From Cristatella mucedo (Eukaryota > Bryozoa > Phylactolaemata > Cristatellidae), in contig WPIO01000204.1 in the NCBI GenBank assembly GCA_009760855.2, positions 250,001 through 314,000 on the forward strand: 64,000 nucleotides of DNA, given 5' to 3'. Position numbers and translations under genes: made by a program. Under the pieces are notes generated by a model that was not told the origin of the DNA, did not search any database, and saw only the letters and a list, made by a program, of their open reading frames with translations. Below, piece after piece: positions 10,928 through 22,562 of the stretch; positions within the stretch are counted from its first letter, which is position 1; each line of letters opens with the position of its first letter.

Positions 10928-11796
10928 GAACGCAGTCATGGCGTGACGTTTAAGGACAGCCGAACTCCCAGGCTCGCCTAGCGATGCATCTCTTACTGGA
11001 ACTTCTAGAAAAGTCTCAATCAGTATGCAGCGATTTTTGACGGGAAATAGCCGCTCGCCTTGATTTAGCTTGTAGTTCTTCAGAGGCTCTGGTACCTTTC
11101 TTCTTTTACTGCCTGACCTCAGTCAAATAGAGCGCGGTAATTTTTGCTCATCATCCACAATCTTAAAGAAAGCTTTTCTTGTCATCTACAATTCATTTAA
11201 AACGACGCTAATTGATTACGCAGCTAATAACTCAACAGCACTTGACTAAGTGGAATCAGATGAAGTCGGATATTGAGGACGAGGAACACGCACCTGCTTC
11301 AGTTTCGAGAGACGAGCGGAAAAGGAAGTGGAAGCGAACTTTTTAGGTGATATCCATATGTATTTGTAGTCTCGGCAATCGCACGTCAAGCCACTGCTTC
11401 GCGAACAAAACACCAAGTATTTAAAAATTAAATAAAAGAATATTTGTAGAGATAAAAGAATGAGCGTCCCTGCCGTTCTACCAGCCCGTCGGGTGTCTCC
11501 GTCCGCAGATAACTGTCCTTTAGTGCGTGTTGTTTAGGGACGACGCGGTGGACCTCGGCAATAGCCCTTTGCTTTACAGCTCGGAAGCCGGGCTTCGGCC
11601 GGCAGATGATGACTTTCCGACAAACGGTTTCTTCCAGCTTCTTCTCTGTCTCTTTCGTCCTGCAACTAAATATAAAGATGCAACAGCGACAAAAACCATC
11701 TTCTTCCCTCCACAAGAGTATACATACGAAGTACAACTTTAGAATCAAAGTAGCCTCAAGCTTCTTCAGTACTAAGCTACTTAAATCTAAATACTG
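10927..11796. other. intergenic with one possible short coding segment
   Basis: Nothing firm. A frame open from 11,212 to the stop at 11,344-11,346 encodes an acidic-then-basic peptide ending RDERKRKWKRTF. Overlapping frames at 11,428-11,748 (minus) and 11,527-11,911 (plus) look like composition effects. Confidence 0.3.
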
Positions 11797-11883
11797 TAAT
11801 AATAATACTAATAATGTACTTGATAAAGTGCCCTCAGAGAACTCAATCTCTTTCTTGGCGCTTTATACATTTGCTACCACGCT
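11797..11883 (-). mobile_element. LINE-1fam extreme 3' end, about 85 bp
   Basis: The plus strand shows the complement of the family's 3' terminus: an AATAATACTAATAATG tail, then CCCTCAGAGAACTCAATCTC, then GGCGCTTTATACATTTGCT. It is a severely 5'-truncated insertion. Confidence 0.8.
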
Positions 11884-12057
11884 TCAATGCAAGTGTAAGC
11901 GTGAAGAATGATTCACGAGCACACGCAAAATTTTATGTCTAATGTAAATGCAACCACCTTGGAACCGGACTGTTCCACGTAGATCCTTGTTTTGGGTCAA
12001 CTAAAGAAAAGTAGACGCAAGACTAACGTTGTGCCGTAAGGAAAGGAAGGCGATACA
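11884..12057. other. short intergenic spacer
   Basis: Nothing recognised. Confidence 0.4.
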
Positions 12058-12172
12058 TGACATATGATATATGATAGGATGACGAGGTCGAGAGCTCAAG
12101 CCCTGTGGCCTAAGTGAAGCGACTGCATAATTATTAAGTTCTAAGGATGATATACACATATATTAAATTTAT
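12058..12172 (+). mobile_element. SINE-A copy, degraded
   Basis: A degenerate B box GAGCTCAAGCCC (12,092-12,103) is followed at the expected distance by the LINE-like tail GTGAAGCGACTGCATAATTA and TTAAGTTC, as in the SINE-A copies at 15.3, 22.6, 24.0 and 60.4 kb. The A box half is not recognisable. Confidence 0.6.
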
Positions 12173-13308
12173 GTAGTGCTGAGCTAGTTAGAACGAATTG
12201 GAGGCACTTGATGTGTACGTGGGATTAATTGTATGATGTATGATAATTACGGTCAATTTAAGGATAACTTATTGACTGAGTACATCTGAAATCCTACTGA
12301 CTGGTAAACGTCGTTATGGCCACGACTTGTTGTTTTGCTGTCTCTTACTTATGACTGATGCAGGTAATTGGCAAATTAGAAGCTAGCATAGACAAATCAC
12401 AGTTTCTGGGTTTTCCGTTAGCCTATTTAAAGCCATCACAATCACCCACCGTCGTGGCCACAACAACCATGACCTCTACCGAAGCTCCTTATAGCAGAAC
12501 AGAGGAGGAGTAAATATTTTTCTTCAGGAATTTACAGAGTCAATGGGATAGGCGTCGTGGAGGTAGTTAAGTGGTCCAGAGTACACGATCCAGCAGAAAC
12601 CAACGGAAAATGTGCGTCGAGTGGATACACCTTCGTGGGCCTCAAGCAGACCTACTGCCCACCTCATATGCCGAATCAGTGCCAACCCCCACAGACTGCC
12701 TCCTACCTAAGCTTACACCTTCAGGCTGCCTATTGCCATGTCTTAATGTCTTACTCCTAACCACATAACCAGCTTATTCTTGCTATGCTCACTGCGAGCA
12801 GCCAACATAGTCGATGGGCATGGCGAGATTAGTAAATCGAGTATTAGTCTGCGGATACTGTCTATACCTGTTCCTGATAAGAAATATTCCTATCCAACCT
12901 TTTCTCTTCACGGCAGATATCAATATAAAGGAGGTCTGCTTTCTTCCAAGTGATTCATTCACGGAATGATAAAAACAGCGATAAGAGCCAATTTGTTCAA
13001 GCACTTAACGAGAAATACCTTATTTTAAAGAGTTTAAGTCGCACCCGTATATAATTCGCACCTTAAATTTATGGACAACATTTTATCGAAAAGAAGATGT
13101 AATTAAAGTATTATTACTGAATATATAGCCATTTTTGTAATAATATCAGCTAGCTTTAATCATCACAGTCAGCAAGACACTCACGAGTCTCACTGCTAAC
13201 ATATTCATACCTTTCTGCAGCATTGTCCACCAAGGTCCACCTTTCCTCATAAATTGACATCCAGCATGGTTTCAATTCGCAACTGTAGGATTAACGGTTA
13301 GTCAAAGT
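12173..13308. other. intergenic, nothing recognised
   Basis: Overlapping 65-67-codon plus-strand frames near 12,557-12,768 are unremarkable. No repeat family was identified. Confidence 0.4.
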
Positions 13309-14131
13309 CAAAGAAATCTATGTGTCATATTCCAAAGCGGCCTCTCGTTAGACGACCACATCAGCTCCACAGTCAAATCCGCCTATTTTCAGCTTCATTA
13401 CCTTGCTAAAATTAGGGCTTGTTTAGATAAGGATACCACGTCCAAATTGGTCCATGCATTCGTGACATCCCGTCTCGACTTCTGCAACTCACTGCTTACT
13501 GGCCTACCAGCATGTGCGATCAGGCGACTGCATCTCGTGCAAAACTCTGCAGCTAGGCTTGTCTGTCGTGAGCGTCGCAGTTGCCACATTACTCCACTTC
13601 TCGCCGACCTGCACTGGCTACCAGTGAGGCAACGGATTGACTTCAAGGTTTTGTCGCTCACTTTTAGGTCTCTTCATTCTATGGCTCCAGCCTATCTGTC
13701 AGATATACTACCCCATCAGGCCAAGCATCGTACCACCCGCTTTTCGGAATCCAACAGTCTGGAAATACCTCGTACAAACCTTAAATCCTTTGGAGACCGT
13801 GCATTTAGCTCGTATGCTCCTAAAGCCTGGAACTCCCTCCCGACCTGCGTCAGAACATCCCCTGACCTGACCACATTTAAAAGAAACTTAAAAACACACC
13901 TATTTAGGACAGAATTTAGTGGGTCCCTTTGATTCGTCCTTGATGTGCTTATGCGTGCTGACTCTGTGCATGTCACCCCTAACCATATTATTCATTTTTT
14001 TTTGTTTTTCAAGCATGATTTTACTTACTATTCCATTGCATATCACTTTGCAGCAAATGTAAAGCGCCTAGAAAGAGATTAAGTTCTCTGAGGGCGCTTT
14101 ATCAAGTGCAATATTATTATTATTATTATTA
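13309..14131 (+). mobile_element. LINE-1fam 5'-truncated copy with target-site duplication
   Basis: It starts within the reverse transcriptase C-terminal region ('LGVIFQ' equivalent) and runs through the stop, the 3' UTR, GGGCGCTTTATCAAGTGCA and a terminal ATT triplet run. TCAAAGT flanks it at 13,302-13,308 and 14,132-14,138, a 7-bp direct repeat that fits a target-site duplication. This is the best preserved 3' copy. It carries only one copy of the CTGTGCATG module in the 3' UTR, where most copies carry two. Confidence 0.92.
13447..13932 (+). pseudogene. LINE-1fam ORF2 C-terminal domain
   Basis: A clean 161-residue frame encodes the C-terminal region downstream of the RT palm: AFVTSRLDFCNSLL, then [57 protein letters not shown], and it ends TAFSGSL-like. 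This signature (CNSLL...AARL...HITP...LHWLP...RI.FK) is typical of CR1/L2-group LINE proteins. It has no RT catalytic motifs because of 5' truncation, and the methionine is internal to the original protein. Confidence 0.92.
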
Positions 14132-15317
14132 TCAAAGTATAGCACACAATTGACTTGGTAATCCCATGTAAACAAAGTGAGCAGTCTTCACAGGTAGGCA
14201 AGGATTAGTTTTTATTTTGAGATTACTTGAATATGACTTTCAGTGTATAATTTGAAGGTTTATATTTTCCACATGGAACAAAGTACGATCGATAATAAAA
14301 AACACAAAGCGGCGACCGAGCTTCTTAAAATTTTAGCATTTGAAAATGAATAAAATCATCGGTCAGTGAAATCAATTCAGTGTCAACAATCGTAAGCTTA
14401 GAAAAACAACTAACAGAGGTGAAGCAAATTCTGTTAAATTGAAATACGCAAACGATAAGGAGAAACAAAAGCAGCCTGCAGTGAGCATAACTACGATAAG
14501 TCGTAGGCTTACTTCCATGGCATAAAATGTGTATCAGGTTCATAGGTTTAAGCAGCCCATTTGATGCAAATCGAAGTGTCTCAGATCTAAATAAACCCAA
14601 TAAAATAAAAATGCGAAAAATAAGTTTCTGTTTATGGCCCGAATATAGTCTTTGATCACATTTGCGATTGCAAATGGTACATCTCATTAGAAAAGACGAA
14701 AGGAGGAATGAAATGGAATGAACGAATTAGCCATGACTTGTATATTAACAAAAGAACTGACGACGCTGATATGCGGTATGAATTATTTTAAATGACGGAA
14801 CGAAAGCTGTGCCAGCCTTTAAATGCATTTCAATGAGCAGGCCTGTATGCAAAGGCAGAACCAATTGACACTCGACAGAATAATAAGAAATTTTTTTATA
14901 TCATACCATCGTCTGAATTACGTGAGCGGTATCAACACCCAGTTTGCGTTAACAGCTTTTTGAAATCTTGGCAGCTTGTCTGTATTTGTGCATCGATTAA
15001 TTTCTGCTTTAATAACAGCACTGTACAGGTCTTGCACCTGTCATTGCTACTCAACAGTAGCAGAACACAGCCTCTAATGCATCATCGGGCAAATGGGGGC
15101 CTAAGCTTTCCCTAGTTGCCTGAACATGTCTTTCGATTGCAGCATGAGTGCTGCTTCCTCGGTATTTCTCTCAAAACTCCGTCTGCCTGTCTTCCGCCGT
15201 CTGCGAATGCTTTACTCCGCGTTTTGTCTTCCCGACAGAGCTGCTGGCTCGGCCGCCGACCAAGCGCGATCTTAGTCTATTTGTAGAAGCCTGCTGTAAA
15301 ATATCTATATAATTCAT
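14132..15317. other. intergenic, nothing recognised
   Basis: A 120-codon minus-strand frame (14,325-14,687) is Leu/Phe/Cys-rich, in AT-rich DNA, and resembles no family I know. Confidence 0.4.
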
Positions 15318-15442
15318 TTATATCGTGCCCCAAGATAACTTAATCTCTATTCAGGCGCTTCACATATGCCTCGGGGCTCGAGCCCATGACCTCAGTCAGA
15401 CCTTGGTCGGGGCGAACACCTTAGCCGCTTGACTAAACCTGC
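15318..15442 (-). mobile_element. SINE-A copy
   Basis: Read on the minus strand: an A-box-like region (about 15,421-15,442), the palindromic B box GGGCTCGAGCCC (15,374-15,385), then AAGCGCCTGAATAGAGATTA. That last block matches AAGCGCCTAGAAAGAGATTA at the 3' end of LINE-1fam (for example near 14,067) at 17 of 20 positions. This is the clearest case of the SINE carrying a LINE-type tail. Confidence 0.82.
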
Positions 15443-17391
15443 TGTGTATCGCTATTCCAGAACACATGAGCTGGTTCAAGGTCTATCTCCATGTATCCTA
15501 TTCGTGAGCGGCTTTATCAGCCTCGTGCAAAGCAAGCATGAGTACTCCGGACTCTGCAAGACAAATGCATTTACTAGGCATCCCTACTCGAGCGGCTGAC
15601 CCCACATCCACTACGTCATTTAGCTTGATTCCTTGCTAAATTGACAGCTTTATGTATTCTGCCCTAAATTACGGGGCTCATGAATTGCATAGAGCAGTCT
15701 GACTTATTCTTGTCTCACGCAAGTTAAACTCAAGCAGAGACCTGCTACAGAGAAATATTTGAGGCTAACAAGGAGGTCACGTTTAAGTGCACATTCTGTT
15801 TTCTATCTGCTCCTGCTCTCTAAATCTTCCATTCACGAATTGACACGTACCATAGAATCTGTCCACATGCACAGCCATGTGTACTAGGTGCCTAGAAAAC
15901 TGGTGCTTCGTTACCAAGGTAGCATTACCGCTCTTCAGCACTAAGGTTCAAATCGAGTGTCATGGCGGACGATAGCATTTCATGAAACCACCAATGTGAT
16001 TGCCGTCAATGTCAACATAAAGCGTACGGTAAATAATTTTTCTTCTTCGTGCATTATAGTTGATGAGTTATGCTGGCGGCTTGCTTAAATGGACTAACGA
16101 CAGCAAATGAGTGTAGGAACATTGTTGGTTTATTTCCGAGAATACAATATTTATTCTTAATTTACCGCTTCTGGGTATTGCTGGTATAAGCAACTTCAGA
16201 CCATGTGTGCTGGCATAAATACGCCGTAACCTATAACCTGCAACATAAAAAGAAATATGAGTCGAATACTCTAATGTCTCAAATTTATGTAACGACGGAA
16301 CTTTTACAGGGAAATGATTCCACGTCTTTCCTTACACCGCTGTGCGTACAACTAAGCTGACCGCTTTCTCTAATATGCAAAAACGCGCACATAACTCACA
16401 ATCGCCTGTGCACTCATGTTCACATGTATAAACGAGCAGGCGCATGTACATGAAAAAAAAACATTAGAAAAGAAGATGTTTACGTGAAATGTATGTGCTC
16501 ACACGGGCCCGCAACACACCTACGTGAAAGCCCTTCGGACGATCTGTGGTCAGACTGTATACTGTGACCAAAGTCAGGTCTTCTGGCTCAAAAACCAAGC
16601 ACCTTGTTAGCAGAACCACCAAGGCCAATTCCAGTCTTCACATTCTAGACGGCTGCAAGCGTCGGAGAGGGATCTATACTTCTCCCTCGTTTCTTGCTTT
16701 AATTCCAGGCCCTCATCCCGGCTGCCCGCATATTCGATGTATGCATCGTTTTTTAACTGTCGAACCGCTTGTTCGTTCAAATCCTTCCGGACAGGTGGCT
16801 GCAGTTTGTGGTAAATGAATATCCACACGGCGCCGCCAATGCATGGATTTGTACCAGCATACTTGGTCAGTTACCGCGAGTTATTGTCAGCTCCTTTACC
16901 GCTCAAGAGCCTGCGGCTACTGAGGCAGTCTGATCCCACGTGGTGCCATCGCAAAATTCTTACTGGGTCCTGAGTATATTCCTTCAAAGCATCCTTCCCT
17001 CTGGTCGGACGACAGACTACTGGTCTGTGTCTGGAAGCCGGACCATCAACCATCGTCCACAGCTTGCTGGCTATGTTATAGCTGCGCCCCAATGAATAGA
17101 CAAGACTGCTTGGTTATTCTTCGATCCTTACTTCCATCAGCAATCCCGTCCCACCTGGCAAGTCAATCTCAGCTCCTTGTCACTAGACTTCACCTCCACT
17201 GCTTTATGTGCTCCTTGCATAATGCCTCCAGTCCGTGCTCCCGCTCTTTGCTATGTTTCTGCTTCACTGGCATCCTCTCTTTGCTGCTCCAGCTGGAAGC
17301 TCTACTAAATGTCAACTTTAAAGGGCTTCTTGGCTGCTCGCTCGAAGCATCTTCGCTTGCCATTCTTTGGCTATTCAAGCTAGTGTGCTTA
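15443..17391. other. intergenic, nothing recognised
   Basis: Frames at 16,546-16,818 (plus), 16,607-16,828 (minus) and 16,871-17,092 (minus) overlap and carry no recognisable motif. The 16.5-17.4 kb stretch is somewhat richer in C than its surroundings. No repeat family could be assigned. Confidence 0.4.
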
Positions 17392-18060
17392 AATATGTAA
17401 TGCAATGAATCTCCATCTGTACCGCCACAAAGCATAAAAACTATGCAAGTGTTAAGCGGGAGAGTTTTGTATAGCAAACTCCCAGCCTAAGCGGCTTTCG
17501 GTATGCATTTGGTAGCCAGCAGACTTTGTCTTAAGCAAAAAAGAGGAAGTGGGAAGCATAACAGAGTCAGTTGAGCAGTTGAGGTAATGAGTAGTGTGGA
17601 AGTAGCAGCTCATGACCGCTTGAAAGGATTACCCATAGTCGGCAGCAGGAAAGTAGTGGTCGTTGAGTAAGAATTGTGGAAGCGAGCTCCACAGTCTAGG
17701 GCCTGCGAGCTAAAGCTTCTGTCAACAACGGTCTTTAAGTGGAGTAATGGAGCAGCTAATATATTGTCCATACAGGACCTGATGGTGCGAAGGGGTTGTA
17801 ACTGCTGCAGCAGTTCAGCTAGGTACGAAGGAGTCAGGACGTGGTAGGTCTTGTGGGTCAGCGTAAGAGACAGAGAACTTTGCTCAATATTCGTTGATCA
17901 AGCGTCATCCATCCTAGCTGTTTAACAAAGAAGACACGTGGTCAAACCTCTGGGACTTGAAGAATAGCCTGGCAGCGATATTCATAGCCATCTGCCGTGG
18001 CCTAGTTGCTTTCTTGGTAGCCCAACTAAAAGTCAATTACAATTATCAAGCCGAGAGGGA
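17392..18060 (-). mobile_element. LINE-2fam, longest copy in the window
   Basis: The 3' end lies at 17,392 (complement of the GGAGTTACAG-type terminus). Reading leftwards on the minus strand, translation in pieces gives LLVGLPRKQLG, MNIAARLFFKSQRFDHVSSL, THKTYHVLTPSYLAELLQQL, PLRTIRS and GPRLWSSLPQ. This is the same protein architecture as the LINE-1fam C-terminal domain but clearly a different family, with its own 70-80 residue tail. The frame is broken by several stops and shifts, and the palm and endonuclease are missing. Confidence 0.78.
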
Positions 18061-18284
18061 ATCTAAGGAGCTAGTTCAATTTTCTGCAAGCCACTGTGGA
18101 ATAAAGCTCCTAATCTTTGATAGAAATCGGACGGGATGGCTAAAATGCACCACCATTTCCGGGCTTTTACTTTCTTTCTAAATTCTGGTGGAGATACCGT
18201 CCTACATCACACCACTGAGTAACTACATGTGGATACTCTCCAGACGACCCATCGTCGGGTTGGGTAGCGTGACCGTGCAACAAG
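18061..18284. other. spacer between two LINE fragments
   Basis: Nothing recognised. Confidence 0.4.
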
Positions 18285-19035
18285 TCATCCGACTCATGAT
18301 AAATAGATGCGTTTTATTTTTTTAATGTGGTCAAGTCTGTGGACGTCGTGACGAAATTTCGTAGTGACCTCCAGGCTGGGTAGCAAGTGAACTAAAGGAG
18401 TGGCCTCCAAAATATTAGGTTTGTATGAATGAAGTTTAGGTAAAAAACAAGATTCCGAATACTTAGCCTGATAGGGGAGTACTTCTTGTCGGTAGGCTGG
18501 AGCCAGAGAATGAAGAGAACATATCGCACTATTACACAACCTTGAAGTCTATGCATTGCTTCACCGGGAGAGAGTGCAGGTCGGCTACAAGTGGTGAGAT
18601 GTGGCAGCTGTGACTCTAGCTACCTTAAAGCCTAGTTGCAGAGTTGGCCACCCACTCTACGCACCAGACTGCACACGCCGGCAGACAAGCCAACAGTGAG
18701 TTAAAGATGTCGAGATATGATCTCACAAATGCAAGGCCGGTTTAGATGTGATGTTCCCGCCTAAACAAGCAGGATTTTTAGCAATACTGTCTAGGTGAAA
18801 GTAGGTAGACTTGACTGTTGAGTTCATGTGGTCGTCTAAGGAAATGTTCTTTGGAACAAGATGCCTAAGTTATGAGCATATTCGACAGGAGATATGCTGG
18901 CAGAGCCGATTTAGATTGTTAAACTTTCAAATTTCTGAATCACACTTGTTTAGCTAAAAACTTAGTAGGTTGGTATGATCATCATTTAATTAGAGAAAAT
19001 GTGCTGCATTTCTTGTGGGAATGACATAACTTTCC
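18285..19035 (-). mobile_element. LINE-1fam diverged fragment
   Basis: The minus strand contains the C-terminal domain ('SLHSLAPAYRQEVLPYQAK' at about 18,450-18,510) and runs up to the region just after RT motif C. The 3' UTR and tail are missing, so it is truncated at both ends or deleted. The frame has many breaks. Confidence 0.75.
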
Positions 19036-19609
19036 GTTTTTGAGATAGCCATCTGACTGCACTAATTTTAATGAAAGTTATAGGTAATTATCTAAGAGGC
19101 TGAGACTTTTTCTGCAGCTACAACTAGGTATAACCGGCTTTTAATTAGAATAAAAATTTGAAGACCTAAAAGGAAGTCATATATAAGGGCAACGATGCTT
19201 CAACATGCTCAGTATTCTCTGGAATTACTTGACACTACATCTGAGTCATTATGCCTACTCACTGTGGTTTAGCTGCTATCAGAAAAGTTGGATCTATTGG
19301 TATGGCCATCCACTTGCTGCTTGAATAAAACCTGTCTGTGTGGGTCATACATGCTCAATATAACAAGGTACACAACTTTTGCTGATTGAACAACCTAAAT
19401 TCGCATGAACATGAACGACTGAAAAGTCTTAACGGCTACCACAACTGCTTGCATTTGGTAATACAGAAATCGAACCGAAGACTTTGGCAGTGACGAGTGA
19501 GCATCTTACTTCTTTAGCATTCACAATCACGTCATCAAAAAACAACAGCTTGCCCTGTGCTTTCTGTGCAACCAGCTACCATAGTTGCACTATAACACTG
19601 GGCATACTA
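19036..19609. other. intergenic, nothing recognised
   Basis: No gene or repeat identified. Confidence 0.4.
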
Positions 19610-19740
19610 CCTCTAACATATTAGGCTTGTTGACACTATGCTCATAACCATTAACCATTCTATCCGGCTTAAATGAGTACCGAAAGTGCTTAGAAATAGA
19701 ATGAGTTATTTTTGGTACTAAGAGAATGTATTATTATTGC
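19610..19740 (+). mobile_element. LINE-1fam 3'-UTR end, old fragment
   Basis: It contains GTTGACACTATGCTC and ATAACCATTAACC, then GTGCTTAGAAATAGAATGAG and a GTATTATTATTG tail. This is the order of the LINE-1fam 3' UTR, terminal stem-like block and triplet tail. Confidence 0.55.
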
Positions 19741-20959
19741 TGTTAATGGTTACAGCCACCAACATCGGCTGCAGCCAGCAACGCTTACCCTTTTTATACC
19801 CCAGACTTAGGAAGCTTTAGCAGTACAAGTACCCACTGGTGCTCCCTATTTATGAATTACAATAACGTTGGACCTCTGCCCGATGGTATCGAAAATGAAG
19901 CGACTTTTAGAGGATGATGAGACCTACCTGTTTGTGCTTTATCCAGATGGAACTGGTGGCTTTACAATTCATGGTATCTATTAGACATTGTGAAGCTGTT
20001 TGTAGCAGCCATGACTCCAACTTCTGCCAGCTAGGTTCCAACTTCTCGCTATGCTCAACGAATTTCCTTCTATTTTCACAGGAGCACTCCCTTATGTCAA
20101 CCCACTGCACGGAAGCGGCTGCGAGCACGATCGACCCGGCTAGATGTGCCACTCATCGATACGGTTAGCAAATGAACCTGCTGGGTATATCACCCGCAGG
20201 GGGTGTTACCAGCAACACATAAAACTATTCATCTGTTCACCTGCCGAGGTACGTAAGTTACGTGACACCTGGTCACTATACCCATCCGCCGTTGCAGCAG
20301 CAAGCTACTTTGTTAGTACACCTACCTTACACAGGTTGTACCAGCTAGAAATCTGTTTATTAACGCTTAGGATCCAGCTGCTCTGAGAAGCCAAGCTTAG
20401 GCAATGCCTTACAGTTGGGCTATGAAGCTAAAAATTCAGTAAATGCACTGCTCACTCACAATAATTATCTTACTGAAGGTACCTTACAGTAGTGCTAACT
20501 ACCTCACCGGCAATGCTGCTTTCACTGCCGTTCATAAGCAACTAGGTAAACCATCATTTTCGTTTTCAGATTGCACAAGCACCAGGCAGCGAATAAAAAA
20601 TTATTTCTCACTTTTGAAGTGGACAATTGCAACCTGTGATATTCCTATCCATGTAGACGGCGTGCAGTAGGTGGGCCACTTAAAGTAGAGGTTAGCATAT
20701 GAGTAGCTTAAGAGTACCAAGTTTTGATGAGAAAGTGTGGCAAGCTACTCTAGTCTCGTTCGTTGCATGTCTGACAGGCATCATCGCCCAAGTAACACTA
20801 TCGTACACAAGTTGAGGTGGATTTATGCTTACCGTGGCTATGTTAAAGTCATTAGGAGTACGACTGATTAAATACTGGTGACAAATCATAGGTGAACCCA
20901 CAGTGATTGCATACGATTTTGTCTAGATAAGCTGTTGCATTAGCAAATAACCAAAACAA
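19741..20959. other. intergenic, nothing recognised
   Basis: Overlapping frames on both strands around 19,907-20,168 have no recognisable motif. The upstream end of the old LINE copy that begins near 20,960 may lie here undetected. Confidence 0.4.
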
Positions 20960-22185
20960 CCAACCTTTAATTGTAAGGTATGTTGGTCTTGCTTCCAATG
21001 TTTGCATCTATCTAAACGAACTGGAGCGTAGGACGTACAGTGCCACCCTGCAGAAGTCATGCTATGTGTTGCGTACTGTGAGTAGGTTTCTCAGCCGAGG
21101 CAATCTTTAATATCCATTTGACAACTTAATTGACGTGTTTAGAGTATACTTGTGAGCACTGACTGAGATGATTTTTTATTTCGGCTAATCTGAATGACCC
21201 TACTCATACTAGTCACACACTTGGAAAACTGTTTTTCCTTTGGTAGATGGCACCATGCCATTTTATGTTTCACTAAATCCTGCTCCTAGGAGCACACACA
21301 CAGATCTTACTCAGTCTGCAGTATCTGCCCTTCTGTGCTCCCTAAATAATCAATTATTTGCTAAACCTAAAAGAATTATGACATCAATGCTGTCCGCACA
21401 GCCATATCTTCTTCGTTCCTGTAGCTAAATGCCCCATCAAATTAGTAGTAATTTAAAGAGTACGGCAGCATGACGTTAGCATAAGTGTTTGATGATTTGA
21501 CTTTATACGCCAGCTCTCTTTCCAATTTCATCTAGACGGCCTATGGTGTACCACACACGTGAAGGGAACTTGGTCTACCAAGCTCAAGCTTAAGATAGCA
21601 TAAAATAGATCTAAACTGACTGCCTTGAAGGGCATACACAGACTGCTGGGGATCGTGCCAGTCAAACTTAGCCAGGCCAAGTCTAGCTTTGATGGAAAGA
21701 TTTTTAAAAATTGGTGCACAATCTAAATAATTGCTGTATCGAGCCATCAAAAATCTCCTTAACCGCTTCTAGTTGAATCCATTAAATAAATCCACTACTG
21801 GTGCTAAGCTGATCGCTTCTCTAGTTTCTATAACTGCCAGGTCGAAAAGATCAGAATTCCATCAATGAGAAAGATGCATCCTTTCTGCATTCCCATCCCT
21901 CATTAAATTCAACACAAGACTCATGCTCTCAATTCCTTGAGCTACATCAATAACTAAATTTAAAGAGGCCACGAGTTACCTTATCCTAAAATTATCTCCC
22001 ACTTAATTAAGACTGCTAGTCGTTTAGACCCTAATATGTTTGCCCTACTTCTATGATTCATAGATCTACTGCTGCCTTGCATAACCAGCATATTACTAAT
22101 GTACAAGAATCAGGTCAAGTCCCTGCACCATAAATAAATGTTTTAGCTTGGCCTTTAATCGTGACAGTCTATTGCCGGCTTGATA
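20960..22185 (+). mobile_element. LINE-1fam, ancient internal fragment (endonuclease end to RT start)
   Basis: It aligns collinearly with 46,390-47,425 of the full-length copy. Anchors are GACCCTACTCATACTAGTCA (about 21,197; endonuclease HTLDQ region), GACATCAATGCTGTCCG (about 21,381), GGCCTATGGTGTACCAC (21,538) and ATAGATCTACTGCTGCCTTG (22,060). It is the most diverged long copy and has neither the element's 5' nor 3' end. The left limit is uncertain by about 100 bp. No intact frame remains. Confidence 0.7.
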
Positions 22186-22562
22186 CCAATCCTACAAGGA
22201 GCTTAAGTAGAATCCACGTCAAACACTGCGGCCCTCACCGTCGTCGCCTGTCGGAGAAACAGGAGACAGTGAATGATGAAGAGCTTGTAAGAGGGTCGGC
22301 AAGAACAAGAGTGTTCGGATGAGCTAGCGAGGATATTTCAATGTTCGGATGTATGCATGGGCAGACTGAAACGTTTCACACGTTGCTCTCAAGCTATAGA
22401 AGAACTTGGGTAATCTGCACTAGTGTAAGGCCCTACACAGCACATTCGCAGATGCACCAAAACCAGAGCCTTCGGAAACGCTGCAGCCTTCAGGAAATAA
22501 ACAGCTAGCGAAACTTGGACTATGCAGTATATAAGCCGCTCGAGTTCTGGTGTTTAGGTAGG
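22186..22562. other. intergenic, nothing recognised
   Basis: No gene or known repeat seen. Confidence 0.4.

Noticed and set aside
11428-11748. 106-codon minus-strand frame as a gene
   Set aside because: Overlaps open frames on the plus strand and shows no family signature; more likely chance.
13398-13661. Minus-strand 87-codon frame, and the similar one at 48,273-48,536
   Set aside because: Antisense shadow of the LINE-1fam C-terminal domain; it recurs only because the sense strand is homologous.
14325-14687. 120-codon minus-strand frame as a gene
   Set aside because: Hydrophobic, AT-driven composition, no recognised motif, no support from context.
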